This document shows positions 25,281 through 36,700 of a DNA stretch of 63,112 nt, one piece after another. A program made the position numbers and the translations under genes. Position 1 is the first letter of the stretch. Every line of letters starts with the position of its first letter. The notes beneath the pieces were generated by a model that searched no databases, had not been told where the DNA came from, and saw only the letters and a list, made by a program, of their open reading frames with translations. The DNA lies in contig CALXYJ010000006.1 in NCBI GenBank assembly GCA_944392945.1, forward strand, positions 1 through 63,112, written 5' to 3'. The DNA comes from an uncultured Clostridia bacterium (GTDB lineage Bacteria > Bacillota > Clostridia > TANB77 > CAG-508).

Positions 25281-25590
25281 TAGCTTCACCCCCGATAATT
25301 AATTTTTGTATTCCTTTTACTATATTTATATCTTTTATTCCTATAATTGCTTTATTTTTCTGTCCTATTGCTTTACTTAGTTCATCTATTGTTCCTAAAA
25401 AAATAATTGGAATATTATATCTTTCTGCATAAAATTTATAATTTTTCTTGGTTTTATCTGAAGCTTCTTCAGATATTATTAGCATCTTTATTTTATTCAT
25501 TTTTAATGCACTCTCACAAGCATTATTGCCATAAACTACATTTCCTGCTCTTTCCGCTAACCCAAGTAAATTTAAAATTTTATTTTTCAC
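25273..25590 (-). CDS. ylxQ: L7Ae-family RNA-binding protein YlxQ
   Basis: A 105-residue protein of the L7Ae/L30e/S12e/Gadd45 fold. It shows [20 protein letters not shown] and [13 protein letters not shown], typical of YlxQ, which binds structured RNA. It uses a GTG start with GAGGTG upstream, overlaps ylxR by 11 bases and infB by 8, and is in its normal place in the operon. Confidence 0.92.
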   Translation of the reverse strand: MKNKILNLLGLAERAGNVVYGNNACESALKMNKIKMLIISEEASDKTKKNYKFYAERYNIPIIFLGTIDELSKAIGQKNKAIIGIKDINIVKGIQKLIIGGEAIG

Positions 25591-25840
25591 TAATTACACC
25601 TCTTAATTCATTATATATAGATTCACTTATATTCATTTCAAAAGTTCTTTCTAAAGCCTTTGTTTTAATAGCCTTTTCTAAACATTGAATATTATCACAT
25701 ATATATGCTCCTCTACCATTTGCTTTCCCTGTTCTATCTAATGTAATTTTATTTTCTTTATCTTTTACTATTCTTATTAAATCTTTTTTATCTTTTTTTA
25801 CTTTACAACCTATGCAAGTTCTTTGTGGTATTTTTTTCAT
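25580..25840 (-). CDS. ylxR: YlxR-family RNA-binding protein (RnpM-like)
   Basis: An 86-residue protein with the family motif RTCIGCKVKKDKKDLIRIV and the conserved GRGAYIC, seen in YlxR, reported to bind RNase P RNA. It is located between nusA and ylxQ as in most Firmicutes. GGGAGTG lies before the ATG. Confidence 0.94.
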   Translation of the reverse strand: MKKIPQRTCIGCKVKKDKKDLIRIVKDKENKITLDRTGKANGRGAYICDNIQCLEKAIKTKALERTFEMNISESIYNELRGVISEK

Positions 25841-25897
25841 TTTTTTTACACTCCCCTCATATAGGTCTTGCTTAGAAATTAATTTTAAATATTTTAA

Positions 25898-26989
25898 TTA
25901 TTCTTCTTCCTTCATTTTTTCTTCTAATATTTTTCTAAACTGACTTTCTGATTTTATATCTATCTTTTTCCAACCTGTAAGTTCTGCTGCAAGTCTTGCA
26001 TTCTGTCCAGATTTTCCTATTGCTAATGATAATTGGTCATCTGGAACAATTACTTGTGCAAATTTTTCTTCTTCATTTATATCTACTGCCATAACCTGAG
26101 CAGGTAACAATGCTGATGAAATATATATTGATGGATCTGCATTCCATTCTATTACATCTATTTTCTCCCCATGTAACTCATTTATAATATTTTGAATTCT
26201 TACACCTTTTTGACCAACACAAGATCCTACTGGATCAATATTTTCATTTGGTGAATATACTGCTACTTTACTTCTACTACCTGCATCTCTTGAAACAGCT
26301 TTTATCTCTATAACTCCTTCATAAATTTCTGGAATTTCAAATTCAAATAATTTTCTAACAAATTCTGGGCAAGCTCTTGAAATTATTACTTGTGGAACTC
26401 CTTTTGCACCTTTTTTTACATCTAGTATATATCCTTTAATTTTATCATTTACTCTATATGTTTCTGTATGAATTTGTTCTTTAGCAGGCATTACACCTTC
26501 TACTCTTCCTAAATCCATAACTACAATTCCTTGATCTGCTTTTTGGATTATTCCAGAAACAATTTCTCCTTTTCTTTCACTATAATCACTATAAATAATT
26601 TCTCTTTCTGCTTCTCTTAATTTTTGAATAATTACTTGTTTAGCAGTTTGGGCTGCAATCCTACCGAAATTTTTTGGAACAAGTTCTATATCTACAGTTC
26701 CTCCTATTTTGGCTTCTTTATCTACTTTTCTAGCTTCTTCCAAACCAATTTGTAAAATTGGATTTTCTGCATGTTCTACAACTTCCTTTACAGAATATAA
26801 ATGTGATGCACCTGTTTGTCTATCTACTACTACTTTTACATTTTCTTGTGAATTGTAATTTCTTTTATATGCTGTTAATAAAGCTGATTCTATAGAATCT
26901 AATAAATAGTCCTTTTTTATTCCTTTTTCTTTTTCTAATTCTTGTATTGCTACTATTAATTGTTTATTATCTATACCCTCTTCTTTCAT
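25898..26989 (-). CDS. nusA: transcription termination/antitermination protein NusA
   Basis: A 363-residue NusA that binds RNA polymerase and nascent RNA to tune pausing and termination. It has the N-terminal polymerase-binding domain, an S1 domain around residues 135-200 ([20 protein letters not shown]), and two KH domains including [12 protein letters not shown] and [20 protein letters not shown]. There is no C-terminal acidic repeat extension, usual for Firmicutes. AAGGAG precedes the ATG; it lies 12 bases after rimP. Confidence 0.96.
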   Translation of the reverse strand: MKEEGIDNKQLIVAIQELEKEKGIKKDYLLDSIESALLTAYKRNYNSQENVKVVVDRQTGASHLYSVKEVVEHAENPILQIGLEEARKVDKEAKIGGTVDIELVPKNFGRIAAQTAKQVIIQKLREAEREIIYSDYSERKGEIVSGIIQKADQGIVVMDLGRVEGVMPAKEQIHTETYRVNDKIKGYILDVKKGAKGVPQVIISRACPEFVRKLFEFEIPEIYEGVIEIKAVSRDAGSRSKVAVYSPNENIDPVGSCVGQKGVRIQNIINELHGEKIDVIEWNADPSIYISSALLPAQVMAVDINEEEKFAQVIVPDDQLSLAIGKSGQNARLAAELTGWKKIDIKSESQFRKILEEKMKEEE

Positions 26990-27001
26990 TTTTTACACTC
27001 C

Positions 27002-27445
27002 TTACCAATTATATTTTACTTTTATTAACGAAATATCTTTTCTTTCTATTTCTAAGTCATTTATTTTTATTTTTTCTTCATCAAAATCATTTAAAATACC
27101 TATAATTGTTTTTTCCCCATTAACAGGTTTAAATAATTTTACTTCTACTTCTTTACCGATGTTTTCTTTTAATTGCCAATCTTTTCTTAAGATTCTTTCT
27201 ACTCCAGGTGATGAAACTTCTAAGAAATATGGATCTTTTATATAATCCTTTTCATCCAATATCTCTGTAATTGCATTATTTACTTTTTCGCAATCTTCTA
27301 AACTTATTCCTGTGTCTTTATCTATAAATATTCTTAAATAATAATCTTTTGCTTCTTTTTCGTAAATAACATCATAAAGTTTATATCCTAAATTAGTTAT
27401 TATTGGAGTAATTAAATCTTCTACATTTTTTTCTATTTTAGACAA
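27002..27445 (-). CDS. rimP: ribosome maturation factor RimP
   Basis: A 147-residue RimP (YlxS), a 30S assembly factor. Recognisable by GYKLYDVIYEKEAKDYYLRI, DCEKVNNAI and VSSPGVERIL. It starts with TTG, 8 bases after GGGAGG. First gene of the operon running to truB/birA, preceded by a promoter at 27523-27551 and a leader hairpin. Confidence 0.95.
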   Translation of the reverse strand: MSKIEKNVEDLITPIITNLGYKLYDVIYEKEAKDYYLRIFIDKDTGISLEDCEKVNNAITEILDEKDYIKDPYFLEVSSPGVERILRKDWQLKENIGKEVEVKLFKPVNGEKTIIGILNDFDEEKIKINDLEIERKDISLIKVKYNW

Positions 27446-27467
27446 ATATTTTACCTCCCTTTACACT

Positions 27468-27500
27468 CATAAGGAGTGGGATTTGTTCCCACTCCTTATG
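27468..27500 (-). promoter_or_regulatory. leader hairpin of the rimP-nusA operon
   Basis: Perfect 14-base arms CATAAGGAGTGGGA / TCCCACTCCTTATG with a 5-base loop, lying between the predicted transcription start (about 27516) and the rimP start. No T-run follows on the minus strand, so it is not a simple terminator. It carries an AAGGAG sequence in its 5' arm. Likely a structured 5' leader. Confidence 0.65.
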
Positions 27501-27522
27501 TAATGTATTTTGCTATATTCGT

Positions 27523-27551
27523 ATTATATAACATATATTTCCAAAAAGCAA
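27523..27551 (-). promoter_or_regulatory. promoter of the rimP-nusA-infB operon
   Basis: TTGCTT (27546-27551), 17-base spacer, TATAAT (27523-27528) on the minus strand, about 70 bases before the rimP TTG. Confidence 0.75.
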
Positions 27552-27581
27552 GCTTTATATATGATTTTATTATATTTTTAG

Positions 27582-30581
27582 CTATCTTGGCATATCATCA
27601 TATTCTAAAAATTTAGTTTTATTTGCATTATTTTTATCTTCTATTTTTGCATGATATTTTAGAAATTTCCTTGATATAGGTGGACTTGCAACTATTAAGC
27701 CTCCATTATTTCCTATATCATCAGCTCTCACTTGCACTTTATTTATAAATTTTGGAACTCCAAATTTTCTACCTAAATCTAGTGTGGCAATTTCCAATCG
27801 ACCACTTTCATAAACATTTAATACTTTCTTTTCTCTAGTTCCTTCCTCTAATATAATCACATGTTCTAACAATTCTTTTTCTTCTTTCGTTTTTAATAAT
27901 GAAAAGATACCTTTTTTTCTTTTATTCATTTGATCTTTTATTTGGGATAATTCCTCATCTTTTTTACCTTTACTAGTAAAGACTCCAAAATTATTTTTAT
28001 CATTCGATATTATTACAAAATCATTGTCACTTAATTTTATATATTGTGGACATGTAGGAATGCAATCTTCATATAAGCATAATCTTTTTAATGTTTTTAA
28101 TGATTTCTCTTGTATTGGATCATTTTCTTTACCTATACTCCTAACATATGCTTTTATCTCTAAATCTTTTTCCCATAAACTATCTTTTTTTAGGAATTGC
28201 TCAGTTGTATAGTTATATTGTCTATATTTTTTAGTCAATCCCTCTAAAGCTAAGTCTTGCAAATATGTATCTTCTTTAGAGCTAGAATATAATAATTCTA
28301 GATTTCCCTCATCAATTTCGTCTAATTCATTATCATTAATTCTTCTTTCTAAGCTTTCAACTACCTTTGCATAAATTGGATGATCTTTTATTAAATCTCC
28401 ATAAACGGTATATAAATCTAAAATACTCATCTCTGGATTATCCATTCTATTTATTTGTTCTCCGATTTTATCCCAAAAGTTTCTTTTTATTTTTATATCT
28501 TCTTCATATACTGGGTTATATTCACGATCTACATTTCTCCATAAAATGAAAATATTTTTTACAGAATTAAACTCAGTCAGATTTTCTAATGAATCTGTTA
28601 AAGCACCAACATATATTTTCATCTGTTCTTCATCCATATATTGATTATTAAAATATAAATTTGTTTTTATTGTAACCATTCCATCTCTTTCAAATATCTT
28701 TTCTAAATTTTTTTTATTAAAAACATTAATTAAGTTTGTATTATCATCAGCCAATAATAACTCATTTATTCCTGTCTTAGAACCGATTTCTGGATAACAA
28801 TTTGAAGGTATTCCACATAGTTCTTCTGTTTCTAGATATTTTTTATAATCTTCTGAAACGGTAAAACCATTCTCTGTTAAAAAATTCACATCTTTTCTTA
28901 AAGTCTCGAAATAAGCAAGTCTTAACCCTTCAAAAAGTTTTATAGAAGCATTGGATTTATCCTGTCTTTGTTTAATTTCCATTTCATAATTTTGTAAATC
29001 TGATAATATTTTCTTTAAAAAATCTATATCTTTTTTTGCATTATTTTGTAAATATTTTTTAAATTCATCTACCTGTTGAGGAATCGTATCTTCTTTATCC
29101 ATACTCTTTAAATTTTCTGCAATTTTTTCTATTAATAATGTGGATTCTAAAGTATCCATTTTCATAGTTTTATAAGTTTTACTTACATTTAATTCAGCAA
29201 GATCTATTTCTGTTTGATTATATAATGTCTTATCTGGCATAACTTGACCTATTTCATTTACTATATTCTCTAACTTTTCATTTGGATGTTTTTCTAATGC
29301 TAAAACAAATTTTATTATTGTTTCCATTTCTGTTTTTGATAAATTTTTAATATCACTTATATTAATTTCTTTACAAATTCTTTCCTCAATTTTTCCATTC
29401 TTCGGTATATAATATTCCATATTATTTTTCATAAATTCTAATAAATCTCTTATAGAAAATTTTTCATTTTCTGCTAATATTGAAACTGGCGATATCCCTT
29501 TAAATACAGTAAAATCAACTTGTGATACTTCATTAAGATCTCTACAATTTTTGAAATAACCTCTTAATATATCTTCTTGGAATCTTCTTATATTATTTGA
29601 TTTAAATTTCTCCATATGAAGTGCCATATTAAAATTTAACCATAATACATCTTCTGGATGTATATCATATATATCTTTTCCCGATTTGTTCGCATCTTCC
29701 TTTATTGCATTTATAAACATTATGTCTTGTAACATTCTCTCTCCTATTAAGAAAACATTTCTTCTTGAATCTTCTGTATATTCCTCATATTTAAAAGGAA
29801 AATCTTTAACTAGATCAAATAATATTCTATTATATTCCATATTATACTTATTTCCCAAATTATAATCTGTTGATTGCAATTTTAGAATCCCAATATAATT
29901 TTTTCCAAGATTTTCTTCTAGAATTTCTAGATATTTTGCTTTATTTCCAAAGATATTTTCATATTCTGCTCTATAAGCATCTCCTTTTTTCTGTCTTATT
30001 AATTCTAATGTTAACCTTGTAAAATCATTTTCACCACTATATGCATTTCTACATATAATAAATTTACCATTTTTATACAAATTACTTACTTTGTATATAG
30101 CTTCCATATTAAATCCAAATTTTTCTAATTTCTCTGGGCATGTCTCTAAAAAATAACCTATACATTCATCAGCAAATATACTAGAAAAGGCTTCATCAGA
30201 TTGCAAACTAATAAATCCCTTTGAAAGCTCCTTTGAAAATTTATGACCAAATTCATGAATTATTGAACCTATTGATGATATAATATCTATGCACATAGAT
30301 TCTGACATTTTACTTGATATTTCATATATTATTGAAGGATTTATCCTTATATAACCATTTTGATAATATCCATTAATTTCATTTTTTTTAACTAATTCGT
30401 AGTCAACATCTACATCTGCTTGATCTATAAACAATTTCAATTCATTTTCTGATACGTTTAATTTATCATTAGAAAATCTTATGATCATTGTTTCAGCAAT
30501 TTCTAATAATTTCTTTAAATTTGCTTTATCCCTTTTTTGTACTTCTTCAGAAATTTCTATTTTATTCATATTTTCTGTCAT
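27582..30581 (-). CDS. giant zincin-like protein (second of a tandem paralogous pair)
   Basis: A 999-residue soluble protein of no recognised family. Residues 105-115 read GSIIHEFGHKF, a zinc-binding HExxH (HEFGH, 109-113). DEAFSSIFADE (129-139) gives a Glu at the spacing used by gluzincin peptidases for the third ligand. The remaining ~850 residues are mostly charged helices; the last ~150 share a clear domain with the upstream gene (PQYIKLSDNDFVIISND; KKGIFSLLKTKEEKEL; GNNGGLIVAS). There is no signal peptide or membrane segment, so it acts in the cytoplasm. AAAGGAG precedes the ATG, 18 bases after its paralogue; both follow addA. Function unknown. Confidence 0.72.
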   Translation of the reverse strand: MTENMNKIEISEEVQKRDKANLKKLLEIAETMIIRFSNDKLNVSENELKLFIDQADVDVDYELVKKNEINGYYQNGYIRINPSIIYEISSKMSESMCIDIISSIGSIIHEFGHKFSKELSKGFISLQSDEAFSSIFADECIGYFLETCPEKLEKFGFNMEAIYKVSNLYKNGKFIICRNAYSGENDFTRLTLELIRQKKGDAYRAEYENIFGNKAKYLEILEENLGKNYIGILKLQSTDYNLGNKYNMEYNRILFDLVKDFPFKYEEYTEDSRRNVFLIGERMLQDIMFINAIKEDANKSGKDIYDIHPEDVLWLNFNMALHMEKFKSNNIRRFQEDILRGYFKNCRDLNEVSQVDFTVFKGISPVSILAENEKFSIRDLLEFMKNNMEYYIPKNGKIEERICKEINISDIKNLSKTEMETIIKFVLALEKHPNEKLENIVNEIGQVMPDKTLYNQTEIDLAELNVSKTYKTMKMDTLESTLLIEKIAENLKSMDKEDTIPQQVDEFKKYLQNNAKKDIDFLKKILSDLQNYEMEIKQRQDKSNASIKLFEGLRLAYFETLRKDVNFLTENGFTVSEDYKKYLETEELCGIPSNCYPEIGSKTGINELLLADDNTNLINVFNKKNLEKIFERDGMVTIKTNLYFNNQYMDEEQMKIYVGALTDSLENLTEFNSVKNIFILWRNVDREYNPVYEEDIKIKRNFWDKIGEQINRMDNPEMSILDLYTVYGDLIKDHPIYAKVVESLERRINDNELDEIDEGNLELLYSSSKEDTYLQDLALEGLTKKYRQYNYTTEQFLKKDSLWEKDLEIKAYVRSIGKENDPIQEKSLKTLKRLCLYEDCIPTCPQYIKLSDNDFVIISNDKNNFGVFTSKGKKDEELSQIKDQMNKRKKGIFSLLKTKEEKELLEHVIILEEGTREKKVLNVYESGRLEIATLDLGRKFGVPKFINKVQVRADDIGNNGGLIVASPPISRKFLKYHAKIEDKNNANKTKFLEYDDMPR

Positions 30582-30599
30582 ATCATACTCTCCTTTACC

Positions 30600-33500
30600 T
30601 TATTCTTGCTGCATATCTTCCTTTTTTAGATTTTCTTCTTTATGTTGATCTTCAATTTGAGCTTCATTTTTTCTTTTACTTTTCATATGATAATCCAAAA
30701 ATTGTCTCTTAATATGTCCTTCACTTATCGCTATTAAATCCCCATTATTGCCTATATTTATGGATTCTATTTCTCTTTTCTGAATTATTTTAGTTTTATT
30801 TCCGCTTGTATTTAAATCTACTATTTCACATCTACCAGTTCCATACAAATTAAGAGCTTGTATATCTTGTTGAGTAGTTTTGATTATTACTGTATTTTCT
30901 ATTAAAGCTCTATCTTCCTTTCTTTTGAACAAAGAAAAAATACTTTTTTTCTTTCTATTTTGAAAGTCTCTTACCTCTTCTGAAAACTTTTCCTCAATTC
31001 CACTTACTCCTGAATATACTTTCTTATTATTGTGTTCATTTGATATTAATAAAAACTGTTCATCACTAATTCTTACATATTGTGGACTTTTTAAAAGTAT
31101 GTGATCCTTACAAAATATTTCTTGTAGTGTTTTTAATCCCTTTTCCTGAATCTCATCTTTATCTTTTCCTATACTTTTTAAATATGCTGTTCTTGTAGCA
31201 GTTCTAACAACTTCATCATCAGTATAATTTTCTTGTAAAAATTGTTCTGTAGTTAAATGTCTTTTTCTATATTTCTGAGTCAAACCTTCTATATACAAAT
31301 CCTCAATATATTCACTACCTTCATATGCAGAAATAGCATTTTTTAAATGAGTCTCCTTTATATTTTCTAGTTGACCATTATTAATTCTATTCTCTAAGTT
31401 TTTTACAAGTTCAGTTAGTACAAATCCATTATCATCTGTTTCCATTTCTGAAATAAATACTAAATCACTTACTGGATTTTCTCTTTTTTCTATTATGCTT
31501 TTTAAACTATTTTTAACTTCTTCTTTAAGTTTAAACTCTTCTTTCGTTTTTGGGAAATATGAATTGTGAATTTGATTTGTAAAATTCACAACATTTATTA
31601 ATTTATCAAGTTCTGTAGATTTATCCATAAATTCTGAAACTGCTTTTAAATATATATTCATTTCATCTTGATCCATAAATGCAGGATCAAAATATTGAGT
31701 AGTTGTAGAAACTAAAGAATCAGTTTGCTCAAACATATCTAATACAATTCTTTTATTAAAAACACTAATCAAATGAGTATCTCTATTGGCCTTTATCGTA
31801 TCATATATGTCTCCATTACGAATCGCTTTACCTACATCGCCAGAAAAATTTTCTTCCTCAATATATTTTTGTGTTTCTTGACTAATAGTAAATCCAGCCT
31901 CTTCTAATTTTTTTAAATCTTCGCTTAAAATATCAAAATATGTGCCTTTTAAGCTCAAAAATACTTGTTTAGAAAATTCTGATTTTTTATCATCATCATT
32001 TTTTTCAAATTTTTTTAATTCTTCTATTACTTCTTTAAATCCTTTTGAATCTTTTTTTGCAATATTTAATAAATAATCTTTAAAATTTTCTAACAAAAGA
32101 TTCATTATATTCATACTTTTATTAAAATCTTTAAAATCAAATTCCTTAGATTCTAATACTAATTTGATACTGTCTCTAATTATCGCAGACGTTTCTTCTG
32201 GTCGAATACCTTTTTCTATATGTAAATCATCAATATTTATATCCAAAGTTTCTTTGCCTGCTTTTAATTTTGCAAAATTTATATATAATTGGTCTGTTGC
32301 TGTCTTTTCTTGCATATTTTCATCAATTGATTTTATTATTCCATATAAATTTTCATCTTTTGAATCTGAAGTTAATACTATCCTAATAATAGTTTCCATT
32401 TTTATTTTATCTAATTTTTTAAATCCATCTTGCCCTATTTCATCTTTTAGACTAGTAAAAAATCTATCTACTTCTGGAATATTATAATCTTCTGTTTGTA
32501 CTACAAATTTTAATAAATCCTGAGCAGAAAATCTAGAACTATTTTGTATGCTTTCATTAGGGTGTATTTTTAATAATAAAAAAGTAGATAAATTCATTTT
32601 AAAAACATCCTCAATAGTTTCACAATTATTTACATATTTTTGCAGAATTTCTTCTAAAAAATTTTTATTATATCTTGAACTTTTACTAATTCTTTGCTCT
32701 TTTAAAATATCACTAAATATTTGCGCTTGTTCTGGAAAGATATTATATATATCAATTCCTCTTTGTTCTAATTTTTGTATCATTTGATTTATATTTGCTA
32801 TGTCTTCTAACATAGTTTGTCTTCTCCAGTAAATGTTATATTCGTCATCCTGCTTCTTTATTGGAATTTTTTTTACTAGTTCAAATAATCTATCATTATA
32901 ATCGAAATTATATTTTCCTGCTAAACCTTCATCATTTTTTTGTAAATTTATGATTTTATAAAAATCCTCTCCTAATGATATTGATGTCATTTCCAAAAAT
33001 TCATCTTTGTCCCCAAATATATATTCTTGTTCCGCTATATGTGCTCTTCCATTTCTTTGATTTATTGCTTCCAATGTTGTTCTTACAAAATCATTTTCCC
33101 CAATGTAAGCACTATGGGTTTTATAGTTTGCTCGTATTATATCAAGATAATCTAATTCAAAACCAAACTCTTCTAATCTTTCCGGGCATTTATCTAAATA
33201 ATATATTATACAACTCTCTGCAAAAATATCTGAAAATCCTTCATCTAACTGTTTACTTATTTCCCCAGTTGCTATTTCTCTTGAAAACTTATGTTGTATT
33301 TCGTGAATTATAACTCCAATAGCCTCAAAAACCTTTTTGTACATACTAATAGGCATACCTTTTTTTATCTCTAATGCTATATCGGGATAAAGCCAAATAT
33401 CCCCTTTTCTCTTATCTGGTTGATATTTATAATATCCTCTTATTATATATCCATCTCTAGAACCCTTTAAAGAATAATCTATATCAATATTTGTATTTTT

Positions 33501-33656
33501 TATATCATTTCTTAAATAATCTGCACTTTTACCTAGTTTATCATGAGAATATTCTACAACCATATCTTCTGATATACGAACTAATTTTAATAAATTATTT
33601 CTATTCTTTACTTTTTCTTCATTAGATATTTCTATATCTTTTGTATCATTTGGCAT
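30600..33656 (-). CDS. giant zincin-like protein (first of a tandem paralogous pair)
   Basis: A 1018-residue soluble protein, collinear with the 999-residue product of the next gene. GVIIHEIQHKFSREI holds HEIQH at residues 118-122, followed by DEGFSDIFAES (138-148), matching DEAFSSIFADE in the paralogue. CPERLEEFGF and GENDFVRTTLEAI also align with CPEKLEKFGF and GENDFTRLTLELI. The C-terminal domain contains PQYVRISDEQFLLISNE, KKKSIFSLFKRKEDRAL and GNNGDLIAIS. The middle is charged and helical. It starts 40 bases after the addA stop, across palindromic repeat copy B. Probably a cytoplasmic metallopeptidase or peptidase-derived scaffold; no known family assigned. Confidence 0.72.
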   Translation of the reverse strand: MPNDTKDIEISNEEKVKNRNNLLKLVRISEDMVVEYSHDKLGKSADYLRNDIKNTNIDIDYSLKGSRDGYIIRGYYKYQPDKRKGDIWLYPDIALEIKKGMPISMYKKVFEAIGVIIHEIQHKFSREIATGEISKQLDEGFSDIFAESCIIYYLDKCPERLEEFGFELDYLDIIRANYKTHSAYIGENDFVRTTLEAINQRNGRAHIAEQEYIFGDKDEFLEMTSISLGEDFYKIINLQKNDEGLAGKYNFDYNDRLFELVKKIPIKKQDDEYNIYWRRQTMLEDIANINQMIQKLEQRGIDIYNIFPEQAQIFSDILKEQRISKSSRYNKNFLEEILQKYVNNCETIEDVFKMNLSTFLLLKIHPNESIQNSSRFSAQDLLKFVVQTEDYNIPEVDRFFTSLKDEIGQDGFKKLDKIKMETIIRIVLTSDSKDENLYGIIKSIDENMQEKTATDQLYINFAKLKAGKETLDINIDDLHIEKGIRPEETSAIIRDSIKLVLESKEFDFKDFNKSMNIMNLLLENFKDYLLNIAKKDSKGFKEVIEELKKFEKNDDDKKSEFSKQVFLSLKGTYFDILSEDLKKLEEAGFTISQETQKYIEEENFSGDVGKAIRNGDIYDTIKANRDTHLISVFNKRIVLDMFEQTDSLVSTTTQYFDPAFMDQDEMNIYLKAVSEFMDKSTELDKLINVVNFTNQIHNSYFPKTKEEFKLKEEVKNSLKSIIEKRENPVSDLVFISEMETDDNGFVLTELVKNLENRINNGQLENIKETHLKNAISAYEGSEYIEDLYIEGLTQKYRKRHLTTEQFLQENYTDDEVVRTATRTAYLKSIGKDKDEIQEKGLKTLQEIFCKDHILLKSPQYVRISDEQFLLISNEHNNKKVYSGVSGIEEKFSEEVRDFQNRKKKSIFSLFKRKEDRALIENTVIIKTTQQDIQALNLYGTGRCEIVDLNTSGNKTKIIQKREIESINIGNNGDLIAISEGHIKRQFLDYHMKSKRKNEAQIEDQHKEENLKKEDMQQE

Positions 33657-33676
33657 ATCTTAGCTTCATTCCTTTC

Positions 33677-33705
33677 TGAACTTTAGGGAACGTCCCTAAA
33701 GTTCA
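33677..33705. repeat. palindromic intergenic repeat, copy B
   Basis: Perfect 13-base arms TGAACTTTAGGGA / TCCCTAAAGTTCA around ACG. The addA stop codon lies inside it: the repeat encodes the final Glu-Leu and the TAG. Same family as copies at 37322-37350 and 11776-11806. Confidence 0.85.
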
Positions 33706-36700
33706 TATTCTTTATTGAGCCATGTTGAATATATATATACATTATCTACTTTTCTATTTAAAGATTCTTCTAAAGCTTTTTTATAAATCCTTAATTGAAT
33801 GTCATATTTATCCTTTAACATTTCCTCATTATTTTTTTCTACATAGTCTGTTTTATAGTCAACTAAAACTAATTTATCTTCTTGTGTTATATAATATAAA
33901 TCTATAATACCTTGGACTAATATTTCATCATCTGAATTATTATTATATATCTCATTTGCTTTTAAATTAAGATAAAAAGCTTTTTCTTGTTCTACAAATT
34001 TTGCATTCTTCATATCTTTCCATATTTTTGAATTTAAAAAAGCAATTATCTTTTGATAATTTACAGTGTCTGCCTCTTTTGGTAGCAATATTTCTTTTTT
34101 TACCAAATCGTCAACAAGATCTTTTAAATCTTTTAAATCATAATCTTTTTTATAATCTAATTTTTGTAGACATAAATGCATAATAGTACCTTTTTCTGCA
34201 GGTGTTAATTCTGTCTTATCAATTAAAAAATTAGGTTTTTTTAGATTTTGACCATATTCTTTAACTTTGCTATTTTTTATTTCTTTAATTTTTGAAACAG
34301 ACAATTCACTTGGCATTTGACTAGAATCTTTATATTTATACTCCCATTTTAAAATATTTTTTATTTTTTCCAAATTTTCTTTAGAACTTTTTTTATCATT
34401 TATTTCTTTTATAATATCTCTTTTTTCAATTTTCTTTTCATCATTATTATTTAATATATCTTTTTTATGTATTATATTAAATTCAAAGATATCTGAATAT
34501 TTAATTTTATTTTTTAAATAAACTAATTCAATCCAATCTAAATAAGATTTATATTTTTCCAGAATCCCTGGACTCATCTTCATGTCATTTTCTTTTGAAT
34601 ATATTTCTAATTCTTTATTTTTATTATCTATTGATTTTTGTAAATCTTTTTCTACTCCTGTTATAATCAACTTTTCCTTTGCTCTTGTCAAAGCAACATA
34701 TAGTACTCTCATTTCTTCCGAAATACTTTCTTTTTTACTTATTATCTTTATCGCTTCTTTTGCAAGAGTCGGATATTCAATTTTAAGTTCAGCATTTTCA
34801 TAATTTGGTCCAAATCCAATCTCTTGATGAATTAATATCTTGTCTTTTAAGTCTTTTAAATTAAAATTTTTACCTGTACTACTTAGAAATACCACTGGAA
34901 ACTCTAAACCTTTACTTTTATGAATACTCATAATTCGGATTACATTTTCGTTTTCCCCTATTATTCTTGCAGATCCTAAATCATTATTACGAGTCTTAAG
35001 TTTGTCTATAAAATTTATAAAATTAAATACCCCTTTAAAAGATGCACTTTCATATTGTTTAGCTCTTTCAAAAAGCATTTTTAAATTAGCTTGTCTTAAC
35101 ATACCATTTTGCATTAAACCTACATAATTATAATATCCTGTATCCATATAAATTTTCCATATTAGTTCATCCAGTGCTAAAAATTCGCTTTCTTCTCTCC
35201 ATTTACCTAGCATATTTAAAAAATTATCTATTTTATTACGTAAATCTGGATTTACTTGAATTCTGGATTTTATAATAGCTTCATAAAAATTTTCCTGCTT
35301 ATCTGCCAATCTAATCTCTATTAGATCATTATCGGTAAATCCTCCTATCATAGATCTCATCACTGTAACTAATGGAATATCTTGCATAGGATTATCAATT
35401 ATTTTTAGACAAGACATAATTATTTGAATCTCCACAGAATTTAAATATTCAGTAGAAGTTTCGCTATATACAGGCATTCCTAAATCTGAAATTTCTTTTT
35501 CGTATATTGGTGATAATTCTGTTGTTGATCTTAATAATACCACAATATCTTTATATGTAATTTTTCTATATCCTTCCTTCTTATCTAACACATAATAATC
35601 ACTATTTATAAGCTCATTTATTTTTTTTGCTACATATTTAGCCTCTAATATAGAATTTTCTATTCTTTCTGTTTTTGTATTTTCTTCCTCTTCTTCAGAA
35701 TCACTTGTACTATCTTCTAAATTAATTATGTTGATTTCTGTTTTTCCAGCAAAATTCACATCTTCTTTTGGATCTTCATAATTTGCTCCTAAATTTAAAT
35801 ACTCGTCTTCACTATATTCCACATCGCCAAGTTCTTTACTCATAATTTCTTGAAATATTATGTTTGTTGTATCCAATATATTTTTTCTACTTCTAAAATT
35901 TTTGAATAATTGAATTTTTAAATCATCTTCAGTTGTTTTGTCTTTTTTTAGTTTATATGTTTTATATTTATGTAAAAATAGCTCTGGCATTGCTTGCCTA
36001 AATTTATATATACTTTGCTTTACATCTCCAACCATGAATATATTATTTTCCTTAGAAACAGACGTAAGTATATATTCTTGTACCATATTACTGTCTTGAT
36101 ATTCGTCAATTGCTATTTCCTCGAATTTTTCTTGATATTTTTTTGCAATTTCTGTAGGTTCATACTTTCCATCTTCTCGTTTTACTAAAATTTTTAAAGC
36201 CAAATGTTCTATATCATTAAAGTCTATTACATTTCTATCGTTCTTTGCTTTTTTATATTTTTCTCCAAATTGTAAAACTATATTTTGTAAAAGTTTTAAA
36301 ACATTGTACATCTCAGATAAATCAGAAATTGCTTCTTCAGATGTATACATAAAAATATTTTCTTTTAATTTTTTTAAAGGAGCATTTATCATATCTCTTT
36401 TTTCTTTTATTAAAGCTGGCAAATCCGAATTTATCTTTTTTAGTGTTGGCCATCTATTAAAAGAAAAATTCCTTGCAAGTTCATAAGATTTATTCCATGA
36501 ATTCAAGTTTTCTATTAATTTCTTTAAATTTTCTATGTCCAAACTTATTGTTTGTGAAAATTTCTCTAATTCTTTTTCACTATCCAATTCACATTTTATC
36601 TTACTTAATCCTAATATATTTTCTTCTACACACTCTTTATAATTATTCAAAATAATTTTTCCCCAGATGGTATTTGCAAAATCTAGATTCTCTGAATTTA

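Noticed and set aside
27468..27500. Terminator of the giant-protein unit
   Set aside because: It lies downstream of the rimP promoter and lacks a T-run on the minus strand, so it is better seen as a leader hairpin.
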